Positions 51,600 through 61,612 of a stretch of DNA of 64,000 nt are shown piece after piece. The position numbers were made by a program, and so were the translations under genes. The notes beneath the pieces were generated by a model. The model ran no database searches. It worked only from the letters and a program-made list of their open reading frames with translations, and was not told the DNA's origin. Source of the DNA: Sapria himalayana (lineage: Eukaryota > Streptophyta > Magnoliopsida > Malpighiales > Rafflesiaceae); the NCBI GenBank assembly GCA_029783825.1, contig JAREIK010000340.1, positions 277,840 through 341,839 on the forward strand, read 5' to 3'. Every line of letters starts with the position of its first letter. Position 1 is the stretch's first letter.

Positions 51600-52330
51600 C
51601 AAAAAAAAGAAAAGAAATAGACTAGACTAGTCTTTGAGTGCTCTTTGTTGTTCGGATCTTGCCAAGCTTCCCAAGCTCTATGCTGTTGGGGAACTCTGCA
51701 AGGGTCTGACCACATTCTTGATTTACTATATTTGAGTCTTTGGAGTACTTTGGGATTATATTCCACGCCGAGGATTTGTGCTTGTGGGGTAGGGTGAATA
51801 TTGTAGACCAGCAGATCTGGTGGTCGACAATCATTCGGACTTGGTAAAGGTTGTCGCGCCACCTCTAGTAGGACAGAGGACTGATCGCGATGCCCGCTGA
51901 CCAATTTATGATGATCTCCATCGCTGATGCTCGTCAAGCAGGCAACGTGGATTGGCCAGGGTCTTCTTCGGCTAAAGAGACATCAATCCTGAAGCCTTCG
52001 GAGTATCTTTTTGATAGGCGCCTCGATCTTGATGGGGAATTCTCAGCTGATAGATCCCGCCCAGTGTCCCCCTCCTTCCCCCACCGCCTTCAAACCCGCG
52101 GGAGTATACAACCTGACACTCATTCCCGATCGTGAGACTGCCTATTGAACGTCCGATGGCACGTTGCTCCGACCTGAGCTATGCAACAACGAGATCCCCC
52201 TTGATCCTTGCCGAATGTGCTTGAAGGTCCCCCATAAGATGCTCGCTTGGGGACTTCTTACTCCAGTTGTTCCAAGAGTCTCCGCTACCGCGTCCGGTAG
52301 ACTCCCTGCCCAATGGGTCTACATCCATCC
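51600..52330 (-). pseudogene. matR: matR, 3' part, pseudogene (in nad1 intron 4)
   Basis: Maturase-related protein normally encoded inside nad1 intron 4, with an N-terminal reverse-transcriptase domain and C-terminal maturase X domain. Only roughly the last third is present. On the minus strand, from about 52300, blocks read AETLGTTGVRSPQ, LWGTFKHIRQGSRGIS, LHSSGRSN, GEGGGHWAGSIS, EFPIKIEAPIKKILRRL, SRRRPWPIHVACLT, then HKHKSSAWNII, KYSKDSNIVNQE and LAEFPNSIELGKLG. A TGA at 52043-52045 replaces a serine. A TGA at 51983-51985 replaces the arginine after LRRLxD (CGA to TGA). Frameshifts lie near 51900 and 51660. The reverse-transcriptase portion is missing, because only about 400 bp of intron separate this part from exon 4. 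Confidence 0.9.
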
Positions 52331-52727
52331 CTGAATGTCGTTGGGTACTGTTCACTTCCCCACCATTCTTATCACCGTCACCTGTAATCCGCGCAGGTGT
52401 GTCCGCACCCCCCTGAGTGGACGAGAAGGAAATCTCCTTCTCATAACAAGAACAACCCCTCTTTCCCGTATGAGCATTCGGTACATGTATCAGTCAGTGG
52501 AAGATTTAAAGGGTCACAACTACTGAGGATCTCCCCCTCATCTTTGATAGGTCTAGGTCGTCTGAGGGTTCGCCGCGATTCCTTGCTGTGCTTACACACT
52601 AGGCTACCCTTCTACGAAAGCTCCGTGGGACCACCTACCACTAGTCTTCAGCTGGAATGGTTTATTGCACAAAAACGCCGGGATGCAGGCTCCAAGCCCA
52701 ACGATTGTCAGATGCAAAGCCCCGCAC
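52331..52727 (-). other. nad1 intron 4, 5' part (group II)
   Basis: The intron starts GTGCGGGGC immediately after exon 4, which fits the group II 5' consensus GUGYG. It runs toward matR. The region is shorter than needed for both the domain I-III arms and the missing matR N-terminus, pointing to an internal deletion. Confidence 0.7.
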
Positions 52728-52784
52728 CTCATTAAGATCATATTGGCATACTCCCCCAAAAAAAAGAGCAGACACCATTGAAGA
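52728..52784 (-). pseudogene. nad1: nad1 exon 4, probably decayed
   Basis: Short exon of NADH dehydrogenase subunit 1 (membrane arm of complex I). Minus strand reads TCTTCAATGG, then a T-run, then FLGEYANMILM, matching the exon that encodes SSMGFALFFLGEYANMILM. It is followed by the group II 5' end GTGCG and preceded by a group II 3' end. I count 57 bp where the plant exon is 59 bp as I recall; the shortfall lies before or in the T-run and puts the two ends in different frames. No other nad1 exon is in the window, which is normal because exons 1-2-3 and 4-5 are often scattered and trans-spliced. Confidence 0.8.
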
Positions 52785-52860
52785 CGAGAGTGAGGTACAA
52801 CGAGGCCCTTTCTTTCAACTGCCCTTCTCACTGAACCGTACGTGGACGTGACCGCTCATA
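52785..52860 (-). other. 3' end of nad1 intron 3 (group II domain V region)
   Basis: Minus strand 52857-52833 begins GAGCGGT and ends GTACGGTTC, a domain V signature followed by about 48 nt that should include domain VI before exon 4. It is about 25 nt long where domain V is usually ~34 nt, so the GNRA tip seems lost. Intron 3 is trans-spliced in many seed plants, so this would be a 3' half-intron. Confidence 0.6.
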
Positions 52861-53035
52861 CAACTCCCAGCCAGCAAGCACTCTACAAGGAATGGAAGTG
52901 TTGATCAATCAACATCAAATACAAATAGAGGAATTGGGTTGTTCTTTGTTCATTCTATTTTCAGATGTTTTGTAGCAACTCGTGTCAGAATGTTAGCATG
53001 ACAAATTCATAATGCTACTGGTTGACCGAGGGCTC

Positions 53036-54563
53036 TCAGTGGAAAGGGAAAGCGCTTTCCTTTAATAATGCATCTAGTTCCATCTTTCTTTCGTTAGTTA
53101 ACCCACCTTTTTCTAAAATGCTAGTAGTAATTCTGGTTTTATACTACTTAGAAAGGCTTTCTCATATCTATAAAGTCTGTCTAGTGGCATTGGATCACAG
53201 AATCCATTGACAGCTGCATAAATGACTAGAATTTGTTTTTCAATTGGAAGTGGTGCATATTGTGGTTGTTTCAGTACATCTGTCAGCCTTGCACCTCTAT
53301 TGAGTAATGCCTGAGTCGCAGCATCAAGGTCTGACCCAAATTGAGCAAAGGCGGCCACTTCGCGATATTGTGCCAATTCCAGTTTTAAAATACCGCAGAC
53401 TTGTTTCATAGCATTCAACTGAGCGGTGGACCCGACGCGACTGACAGATAAGCCAACGTTAATAGCAGGTTGAATTCCACGATAAAAGAGCTCTATTTCC
53501 AAACAGATTTGTCCATCAGTAATGGGGATCACATTGGTAGGAATATAGGCCAATACGTTTCAAGCTTGTGTTTCAATGACGGGTAAGGCGGTCAAGCTAC
53601 CTGCACTAGTCTGGTCCGATCTTTTAGCGGCTCTTTCTAAGAAACGGGAATGTAAATAGAAAACATCGTCTGGGAAAGCCTCACGGCCTGGTGGTCGGCT
53701 TAACAATAAGGACATTTGTCGATATGCCACGGCCTGTTTACTAAGATCATCATAGATGATTAATGCGTGCATTCCATTATCACGGAAATATTCCCCCATG
53801 GCACACCCAGAATATGGGGCCAAAAATTACAGAGGATCAGGATCCGAAGCAGTGGCTGCTACAAGAATGGAATATTCCAAAGCATTCTCTTCTGAAAGAA
53901 TTTGAACTAATTGTGCCACAGTTGAGTATTTCTATCCAATCACTACATAGACACAAGACAATGTCTCACTCTCGGAGGTGGCCTTTGAGTTCATTTGCTT
54001 TTGGTTGAATATGGTATCGATAGCTATAGCTATTTTTCCAGTTTGTCGGTCCCCGATTATAAGTTCTTGTTGACCACGCCCTATAGGAACCAAGCTATCT
54101 ACCGCTTTTAAGCCTGTTTGCATAGGCTCGTGCATAGATTGACGTTCAATAATCCCAGGGGCTTTCACTTCGACACGTCTTCGCTCGTGATCGCTTAGAG
54201 CCCCTCTTCCATCAATAGGTACTCCCAACGCGTGACCACACGCCCTAGCATAGCCTTTCCCGCATGAACATCCACAATAGATCTAGTGCGCTTGACAATA
54301 TCTCCTTCTTTAATAGCGGTCTCACTACCAAATAAAACAATCCCAACATTCTCATTCTCAAGATTCAAGGCTATTCCTTTCACACCCCTGGCAAATTCCA
54401 CCATTTTCCCAGCTTTAATCTCATTCAATCCATCAACACGTGCAATCCCATCTCCAACTGAGATCACTCGACCGATCTTATCCACTTTCAAATTCGTGTA
54501 AAAGTTGGTAATTTGACTTTCTAATCGAGTTGTGAGTTCCGCAGCTATGGAAGCAAATTCCAT
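53036..54563 (-). pseudogene. atp1: atp1, full-length pseudogene
   Basis: Alpha subunit of the F1 part of mitochondrial ATP synthase. From the ATG at 54563 the minus strand reads [39 protein letters not shown] and [14 protein letters not shown]. It loses frame by a one-base deletion at about 54233 (VVDALG region). It continues with [19 protein letters not shown] and the P-loop [13 protein letters not shown], where the invariant Thr of GKT is Ile. Stops replace glutamine at 53932-53934 (TAG), glutamine at 53827-53829 (TAA) and glycine at 53559-53561 (TGA). [31 protein letters not shown] and [15 protein letters not shown] are well kept. A second one-base loss at about 53115 breaks the C-terminus (LEKGG region). 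Full length (~508 codons) is traceable. Substitutions at conserved sites confirm loss of constraint. Confidence 0.95.
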
Positions 54564-54868
54564 AAATTATTTTTCGAATTTAGAGTAAAGGAGGAATGCC
54601 ACTGCTCTTTTTAGTCAGACGATTCTGCCCCCGAACTACTCTTCTGAATTCCCTCCATCTAAACTCTTTGCCCTCTCATATGGGTATGCAGGAGAGATTA
54701 AGATGGGACTGAGCCTGACTCATCAACAGCTTCCTTTCTTGATTCCGACCCTCATTCCCGCTCTGGGTCTTTTCGAGGGGTGGATAGATCTGTCAAATCC
54801 GCATTTCGTGAATAAATGAAAGATTCAGTTCAGTCCAGGAAGACTTTCCCAAGGATAGTAGGTTGAAA
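54564..54868. other. atp9-atp1 spacer
   Basis: About 300 bp between atp9 and atp1, both on the minus strand. No gene or clear terminator seen. Confidence 0.5.
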
Positions 54869-55093
54869 TTAAAAGATAAATAAAATGAGAAAGGCCATCA
54901 TTAGGGCAAACAAGGCAATGGCCTCGGTGAGAGCAAATCCCAAAATGGCATAACCAAATAATTGTTTCGCAATGGATGGATTTTGGGCAATGGAATGGAT
55001 CAAAGAGCTGAAAACATGTCCGATCCCTACTGCTGCTCCTGCCAAAGCAATAGTGGTTGCTCCAGCTCCAATTAATTTAGCACCCTCTAACAT
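54869..55093 (-). CDS. atp9: atp9, ATP synthase subunit c (open, but loop Arg changed)
   Basis: Subunit c of the membrane Fo ring, which carries protons across the inner membrane. The 74-codon frame is complete: [19 protein letters not shown], the first membrane helix, a polar loop, then [20 protein letters not shown] with the proton-binding Glu at residue 57 in helix 2. Length equals the plant norm. Two oddities stand out. Residue 37 is Gln (CAA) in the otherwise invariant ARNP loop that contacts F1, and residue 26 is His where plants have Asn. CGA to CAA is a G-to-A change at a CpG and cannot be repaired by C-to-U editing. The frame is intact but the product would probably be impaired. I treat it as a recently silenced or diverged copy. 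It lies upstream of the atp1 pseudogene on the same strand. Confidence 0.88.
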   Translation of the reverse strand: MLEGAKLIGAGATTIALAGAAVGIGHVFSSLIHSIAQNPSIAKQLFGYAILGFALTEAIALFALMMAFLILFIF

Positions 55094-56404
55094 GATGATT
55101 GATCTTTCTCATTCGAGATTTAGAAATCTCGTCATGGTTTGATTCCATCTTTTCCTCGTCGTCGATTCTTCCCTTCGTTCCATTCTCTTTCAAACTCACT
55201 TCCTTCTAGGCCAGGAAATCAAACGGATGAGCCGTTGCTTGCTTGGATTTGTTGTTAAAAGACATGATTCCTTTTGTGTTGGTTTACCAATGGCTCTTTT
55301 CACTTTCAATAGCGGATAGGATCAGAGAAGATTGACAGTTATGAGATGATTATGCGCATCTATTGTCATGCTTGCACCCATAGCTTGGTCTGGTGAGGTT
55401 TCGCTCTTCCGTGTCCCCTAAGCGCCCGAACACCAATAGCGCACTAGCAGTAAGAGCAAATAGTCGACAAGAAAGAAGGAAATAAGGCTGTGGAGGTGTC
55501 GAAGACGACCACTCTAAGCCTCGACCAGTTAGACAACTCCCTCTTTGGAGCATTGATCGCATTGGTCAAGATGAGCTGGGTCTGTAATCGGCGAGACGTG
55601 GCATGTGAGTAGCCCTTCACCCAGAGGATCGACGGTGCTGCGTGCTCAGAGCTAGCGAAAGGACCTATTTGACATCATAACTTTATGTCTCATAACGAGA
55701 TCTCACTCCCCCTGTGGAACTTCACGAGCTACAATGTGAACAGCTGCCCTCTACCTTCTATTGAGAAAGTCCCTCTCTTTAGTTTGGCTGGTCTTCCATT
55801 ACAAGGGCTCAACCAGCCTTTTTTTAGAATAGATTATGGTCGTCGATCTCCAACTCAACCTCTGATAGGGCAGGGCTAGTTTTGTATTTAAGTCAGTCTA
55901 AGGTCGAAGTCCTTCACCCCGGAAATGCGGTTTGAAATCTACTATGTTTTTATTCCTATGATTCCTAGATTTAGTGAGAAGGTCACTCTCGATATCAGAA
56001 ATGGAACTTTCTCTATGTATGGCTCTAACCCGATTCATAAGGAGGTAGTTCCGGAACTAGGAGCTCTACGCGAGCTATGCCGTCTCTTGCCTTTGGGCTG
56101 CTGCCCCTCTTCCACCAAATCATTAACCTCTTCCATCGGTGGGAGATAGGGGTTCCCAGTTGTTTTAGTACTTATCATCTATTTTTGCTCACCTGTCCGG
56201 CATGGCATGCCATCACTCTTCCGTTGTGAACTCTGTTTCCCTCGCTAGTTCTTGTCCCCTTTCTGGCCAGGAAAGTTAATCTTGCATAAGGCCCAGCTCG
56301 AAAGACATTCCCGTATAAAAAGATCATTTTTTGTGGTTGGAAAAGAAGGCCGTTTAGGGCTGACTCTAGCTATTTACTTTCTAATTGCACTTCAGAGGCA
56401 TAGG

Positions 56405-56465
56405 AGGGGCACGTTTAGCTTATTAGGAAAAGCACCTCCATGAGGTCGCGGATTCAGGTCCCTAC
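56405..56465 (+). pseudogene. Possible tRNA remnant
   Basis: GTTTAGCTTATTAGGAAAAG resembles a D-arm. CACCTCCATGAGGTCG can form an anticodon-like stem, but with a loop of only 3 nt. CGCGGATTCAGGTCC resembles a T-arm. No acceptor stem pairing is evident. If it is a tRNA relic it is badly damaged, and chance is not excluded. Confidence 0.2.
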
Positions 56466-58160
56466 TACACAGTAGTTAGAAATACATAGAGCAACCACCA
56501 GCACGCAGGATACTAACATGAAATTTTGACAAGAAAGAAGGGAATTCTTAGTATTTAGAAACATAGAGCAAAAAGCTGTTTGATAGAAAGTAGGGTAGTA
56601 TGAAACCTTTTACCGAATAGGGCACCAAGCCAGCTTCCACTTTTGTCTCCTGGGCTGGTTGACCATTTACCAGGACAAGTCATAACTAAAAGGCAAGTTT
56701 CTAACTCTGAAACCTAAGCTAAAAGCGCAAGTGGGGTGTCGGCTTTGCCGCTTCACAGCTCCACAATCCCGCTTATTTTTTATCTAAGAGAAGCTTCGCA
56801 AAGTGCACTCTAAGTCCCCTTCGAACGACAGGGCCCCTGCCTCTATGGATCCAGGCCAAATCCCCAACTACGTTATAAAAGGGGTTTTGGCAATCTGCCC
56901 AATATCGTATAAAGCTGCTGCTACTTCGTCCCCTTCGTTGCCTGCTTCAATCAATCGTCTTTCTGCTCATGAAAACAAAAACGCACTTTATTCAATTAAG
57001 GCTGATGCCCGTGCCCTGCCGAGTGAAAGAGAGATTGTCGTACTTATGGGGATAAAAAGTGACTAGCCCTGGTCTAGGAGTACTGAGAGTACTGAAGACT
57101 GGTCTCATCAAGTATCTGTTGACTGGACTCGTCTCGTCCCATTAGGGTTCCCGAGGGGGTTAGGCTGCCGCGCTTGGTATGGTGAGTTGCTAGCTATGGA
57201 CCAAAGATAGGGGCATATGTGATATCAATTCAGGTTCTTGATGCCTGCAAAAGAAATGTTCTAGTCAAGTCGAGAGTAGATGATACGTTCCAAGGGTGAA
57301 GCTCACGCGATAATAGGGAGTCATCAAAGTATGAGTCCATACACTTGCTAGCTAATACTGGATCGTCAAAGACCTGATTCCATTTCTTAAGACCTTCCGT
57401 CTCTATCCTAAGAGATCCCAGCTGATCGTATACCACTTCTGATCAAAGATGAGCCTGATCGTAGACCACCCTCACTTCGTTAATGATAGTCGGTCGAGTG
57501 GCCACTGTTCCCCTTTATAGTGGAGTTGGCCTTCTTTTTTGAGCTTCTTGTAATCAAGCACGAAAGAATCCCTGACCCTGTACCTAAACTCTGAAAGCGG
57601 GAACCTCTATTGTCGTCCCACATTCCGCGGTCACTCTAATTCCGTTTATATCCTTAACAGTAGAGCCACTCGTAGTTTCCCGTCGCCCATTCCTCTCGCT
57701 TTCAGCGGACAGACTGATCAATGACCCAATTTTTCATCTGCCTCTCCCTAGTCGCCCTTTTCAAGTAAAAAACACGGGTTTGGGCGACCTCTTGCCTCTA
57801 TTTCCAACTGGCGAAGGGGAGATTGGTCGTAGATCTGTATATCCAACCCAAGAGTGTACCGGAGCGAGCACTAAAGCAAGTGGAGTGTACGAAACGAATG
57901 AATGAAGTGATAGCGGCCAGCGAGCTATTGGTTGGGGAATAGTACCTAATATAGAGATAATAGAGCTTTCGGACAAGCATCCGGTGCATCAATAGAAAGA
58001 GCGCTCAGTGGGGACTTCCAAGCCCAATCCGAGTATTCCCGGCTATGGACTCTTCCTTTGAAGGAAGCTTGCGAAGGACTGAATGAGACATAGAGCTCAA
58101 ATTGTATATTATACCCTCCCCGTCCCTAGAATGGAACCTAGTAAGGCCGGCCACTTCTCA

Positions 58161-58360
58161 TTACGTAAAACTGTTGAATCCCCCAAAGCAGACACAAAAC
58201 TCAGAAGGGATGGGAAGGAAATCTGAAAAAGTGCCCTTCGCGTGCCTAAGCTTGGTATTTCGTTCTGTGTGAGCGAGCACTAAATGACAGGGGTGGAAGT
58301 TCCTCCAATCGTGTACATTCACGCGTGATCTATTATATAAGTGTTGTGCGATCCCACAGT
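58161..58360 (-). other. Possible group II intron tail followed by unknown reading frame
   Basis: Minus strand ends a hairpin with CACAACACTTATATAAT, the same 3' tail as the rpl2 intron (CAACACTTATATAAT before exon 2). It is followed by AGATCACGCG and an open frame to about 58161 containing VNVHDWRNFHPCHLVLAHTER. I do not recognise that protein as any mitochondrial exon. A classical domain V is not clear. Confidence 0.25.
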
Positions 58361-60824
58361 TCGCCTGTGTACCTGGGCTAGATCTTCCTACTCTCACTTA
58401 AAGCGGGTTCTGAATAAGAATGGTAGGGTAAGGAAGGGACTTCCCGGCACGCAGGAGTACGTTGAAATATTCGCTAAGACAATGGAAGGTGACGTATGTA
58501 CAGCTGACGAGAGTGAGGGGTGTTCCTACTGGACGTGGAAATTCTTGCTCTTGTTCTTGCCTGGGCGTGAATCAAGTCCTTTCTCTCTGTCCCGATTAGC
58601 GCGTGAGCTGAGGGGGGGAACTCGGCAGAAGATCGATCATTCGGCGAAAGCGTTGGAAGTCGCTCGAGAAGGCGAGCGAGTCGGCCAGCATTTCTATCCG
58701 AGAAGGAGGGAGGGGTTGAGTACACCACACCGGGCGAAGAAAGAAAACAGTGGTGGTTAGTACGAGATTATCTCAGAAAAGAGTACCAACGATCTTGCTA
58801 AATCGAGCTGCTAAAGGAAGATACGAGATTCACAGTTTTCAGGCTCTCGTCCTTCTTTAGTCTAGTATAGATCTTTATTCTCTTTAGAGACATTTTTCTC
58901 ATTGACTCACTTTCTTCTTAGCTTAGGAAAGAATGAAGAAGACCATGGATTACGTCACCGGTGTACTTACTTCAACACAAGAAGCGTGGGCCTCCTCGAT
59001 AGAAGCACTTTCTTTGTCTTGGTCCCAATTAAACTACATCCGCTATAGCATTGAAAATCAGTGGTTCTTGAGTTCGCGGAACACTAAAAAAAAGAGTAAG
59101 CTATTGCGAAATGCAGACCATCATGGTAAATTGCGCATCGTGTTAAGGCTAGGGCCGCTGGCAGGAAACCTTCGTTCTACTTACTATAGGATCGACGGTT
59201 CAAGCGACATCCATTCCCCCGGAGCCAAAGATTCATTCTATAAAGACTAAGCCCAAGTGGGGGGAGGGGCCCAGTTGAAAGACTAGCCTCCGGCCTTCTA
59301 ACCCTGGCAAGCTAGGTTAAGCACTATATAAGGTATATTCAATCAACGAAACGTAATTCGTCTGCCATTCGAAAGAAGAGATAAAGAAAAGAACACAGAA
59401 TAAAGAGGGCACTCCACAATCCAAACCAAAGAGGAGTCGGTTCGATCGCCCCACATATCCACACTTTTTTCATGCCTTATCCTCCGCCCATCTAGTTGAG
59501 CAGTTGAGGGATAGGAGAAGAATAGTCGAAGGGATGGATAATCTGTCCTTTTATTGGATCGTTGATGTATATGTTACGATGCCTTCGGATGAAAGAGGGT
59601 CGGGCGAAAAATAGCGACCCGCAATCATAAAAGAAAGAAGAGTAGTTCATGAGGTGCAGCGCATCGACTCACCGATAATAAAAAACTCTGATTATCGCTC
59701 ACAGGATGACCAGCCAGTCCAAGGCAGAAAAAAATCAATGCCCATTTCTATTTTCTTTGGGAAAGTTTCATTCCAAGCCAGGGGATTTGTTTTGAGAGGA
59801 ATAACTGGAATTTGAAGCATAAAGCATCTTCGCCCCTTATCCGCACGTAGATCTTGGGATGGACTTTTGGTTTTGGGGATTGAACTAAGGCTCGGAACTT
59901 CACTAAAAGCAGGGGAAAGAAAGAAAGAAAATGACTCGAATGCTTCGCTGATCTCTAACTTCGTTCGAGCTGCTTCGCTCCTATGGAACTTTTTTAAGGA
60001 ACAACCACACCAGTTTTCGATCCGATCCTGCTTTACATTCTTTTCACAGGAGCTCTGGTATGAATAACCGTTCTTAGAGTGATAGTAGCTGTGAGGGTAT
60101 GATTGAATCAGTAATCGCTCCTACCCTTGTGAAATGAAATATTTGATCACTTTTCCATCCTCCCTTGATCTCGTAAGCGGTGTCACTGCTTTCACCGAAC
60201 TCCAACAGGCTACACAATGTCTTACGCGGCTTACCTAGCTAGAAGGTATGTAACAAAAGTCTCAAGAGAACTTCAATCGATGGGAAAGCAGAATCAATCT
60301 GAGAGATTATACTTTAGGAGTATAGTAAGATGAAAGGGTCCTCACACGGAAGGAATTGGCTAGAGTCGAGGGGAGCGTTCCAAGTTAGCTTGTTAGTACT
60401 TTCATTCTTATTCACATTTTTTCTACTACAGGGACACCAGGGGAGTAAAAACTGCATAATATGCGGCGTAGTCTGGGAGATTCTATAAGCTCTAAGCTGG
60501 CTCGATAGATGAAGAGATATTGCGTCTATTTACTTTAAGGCCTATAGGATAAGATGTTCACACTCACTTTGAAGTGACTAGGCTTGCCCTTTCTGCATGG
60601 GCCCACGGAGCGGTCATAAAGCCTGAGGCCTCCAACTGTAATTGGCATAGACCGATCGTATGCCTCAAAGAAAAGACACTTTCACTAGAAAAGGCGGATA
60701 GTCTCTTTTCCGCCCTGCTTCGGAAGCTGCTATATGACTAGCATCGTTTAGGGCTGGGCTTTTTCTTATTGATTTTTTCCGGTATGCCGCTCCGCGAGCA
60801 AGGAGCGAGAGAACTCAGTGGGCT

Positions 60825-61187
60825 GTGGTGATATCAGAATTTGCACCTATTTGTATCTATTTAGTGATCAGTCCGCTAGTTTCTTTGATCCTACTCGGTC
60901 TTCCTTTTTCATTTGCTTCAAAGAGTTGGACCTATCCAGACAAATTGTCGGCCTACGAATGTTGTTTCGATCCTTCCAGTGATGCCGGAAGTCATTTCGA
61001 TATACGATTGTATCTTTTTTCCATTTTATTTATTATCCTTGATCCGGAAGTCATAGTTTTATTTCCTTGGGCAGTACCTCCCAACAAGATTTATCCTTTT
61101 GGATTTTGGTCCATGATGGCCTTTTTATTGATTTTGATGACTGGATCTCTCTATGAATGGAAAAGGGGTGGTTCGGATCGGGAGTAA
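60825..61187 (+). CDS. nad3: nad3, open frame lacking its usual ATG
   Basis: NADH dehydrogenase subunit 3, a small membrane subunit of complex I near the quinone site. The open frame reads [77 protein letters not shown] and [12 protein letters not shown], close to the normal ~118 residues. The usual start ATG-TCA-GAA is ATA-TCA-GAA here (60831). The only in-frame candidates nearby are GTG at 60825 and 60828. Pro and Ser codons sit where plants usually edit C to U (for example VPPNKI, GSLYEW), so the sequence is an unedited genomic form. Other changes are not editing-like (R to H, R to G and G to S in the FDPFGDARSRFD block). rps12 follows 47 bp downstream, the conserved co-transcribed arrangement. 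Probably a pseudogene despite the open frame. Confidence 0.85.
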   Translation: MVISEFAPICIYLVISPLVSLILLGLPFSFASKSWTYPDKLSAYECCFDPSSDAGSHFDIRLYLFSILFIILDPEVIVLFPWAVPPNKIYPFGFWSMMAFLLILMTGSLYEWKRGGSDRE

Positions 61188-61234
61188 TCACTAGTGATAG
61201 GGCAAAAATCGGGGGGAGGACAAAGGAAAGAGCA

Positions 61235-61612
61235 ATGCCTACATTAAATCAATTGATTCGTCATGGTCTAGATGAAAAATGGCGCACGGACCGTACTCGA
61301 GCTTTGGATCAATGTCCCCAGAAGCAAGGTTTATGCCCGCGTCCTTCTACGAGAACACCGAAAAAACCAAATTCAGCTCCACGTAAAATAGCCAAAGTAA
61401 GATTGAGCAATCGACATGATATATTTGCTAACATTCCGGGCGAAGGTCATAATTTGCAGGAACATAATATGGTATTCATCAGAGGAGGTAGAGTCATAGA
61501 TTTTCTTGGTGTGAAATCCCATCGTATTCGAGGAGTCAAGGATTTGCTGAGAATTCCAGATTGAAGAAGAGGTAGATCAAAATATTGTGCGGAAAAACCC
61601 AAATCGATATGA
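61235..61612 (+). pseudogene. rps12: rps12, cut 16 codons short by TGA
   Basis: Small-subunit ribosomal protein S12, part of the decoding centre. From the ATG at 61235 it reads [66 protein letters not shown] and [10 protein letters not shown]. It stops at TGA 61562-61564, where the family has CGA (Arg). Beyond it the normal tail RRGRSKY.AEKPKSI is still readable in frame to a TGA at 61610-61612. The conserved PNSAPRK block is kept. Further changes are R to W in EKRRTD (CGG to TGG) and C to R near the end. The frame is open to 109 residues versus 125 expected. Co-transcription with nad3 is expected from their spacing. Confidence 0.9.

Larger units (their letters stand above)
55094..60824. other. 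Long spacer, no gene recognised
   Basis: No known gene found. The longest frames are 139 codons at 58341-58760 (+) and 105 codons at 58933-59250 (+); neither matches a family I know. A weak tRNA-like stretch at about 56405-56465 and a possible group II intron tail at about 58320-58360 are listed separately. Confidence 0.4.

Noticed and set aside
51890..52135. 81-codon plus-strand frame
   Set aside because: Antisense of the matR maturase region.
58341..58760. 139-codon plus-strand open frame
   Set aside because: Starts inside a hairpin resembling an intron end, and its composition looks like structured spacer rather than protein.
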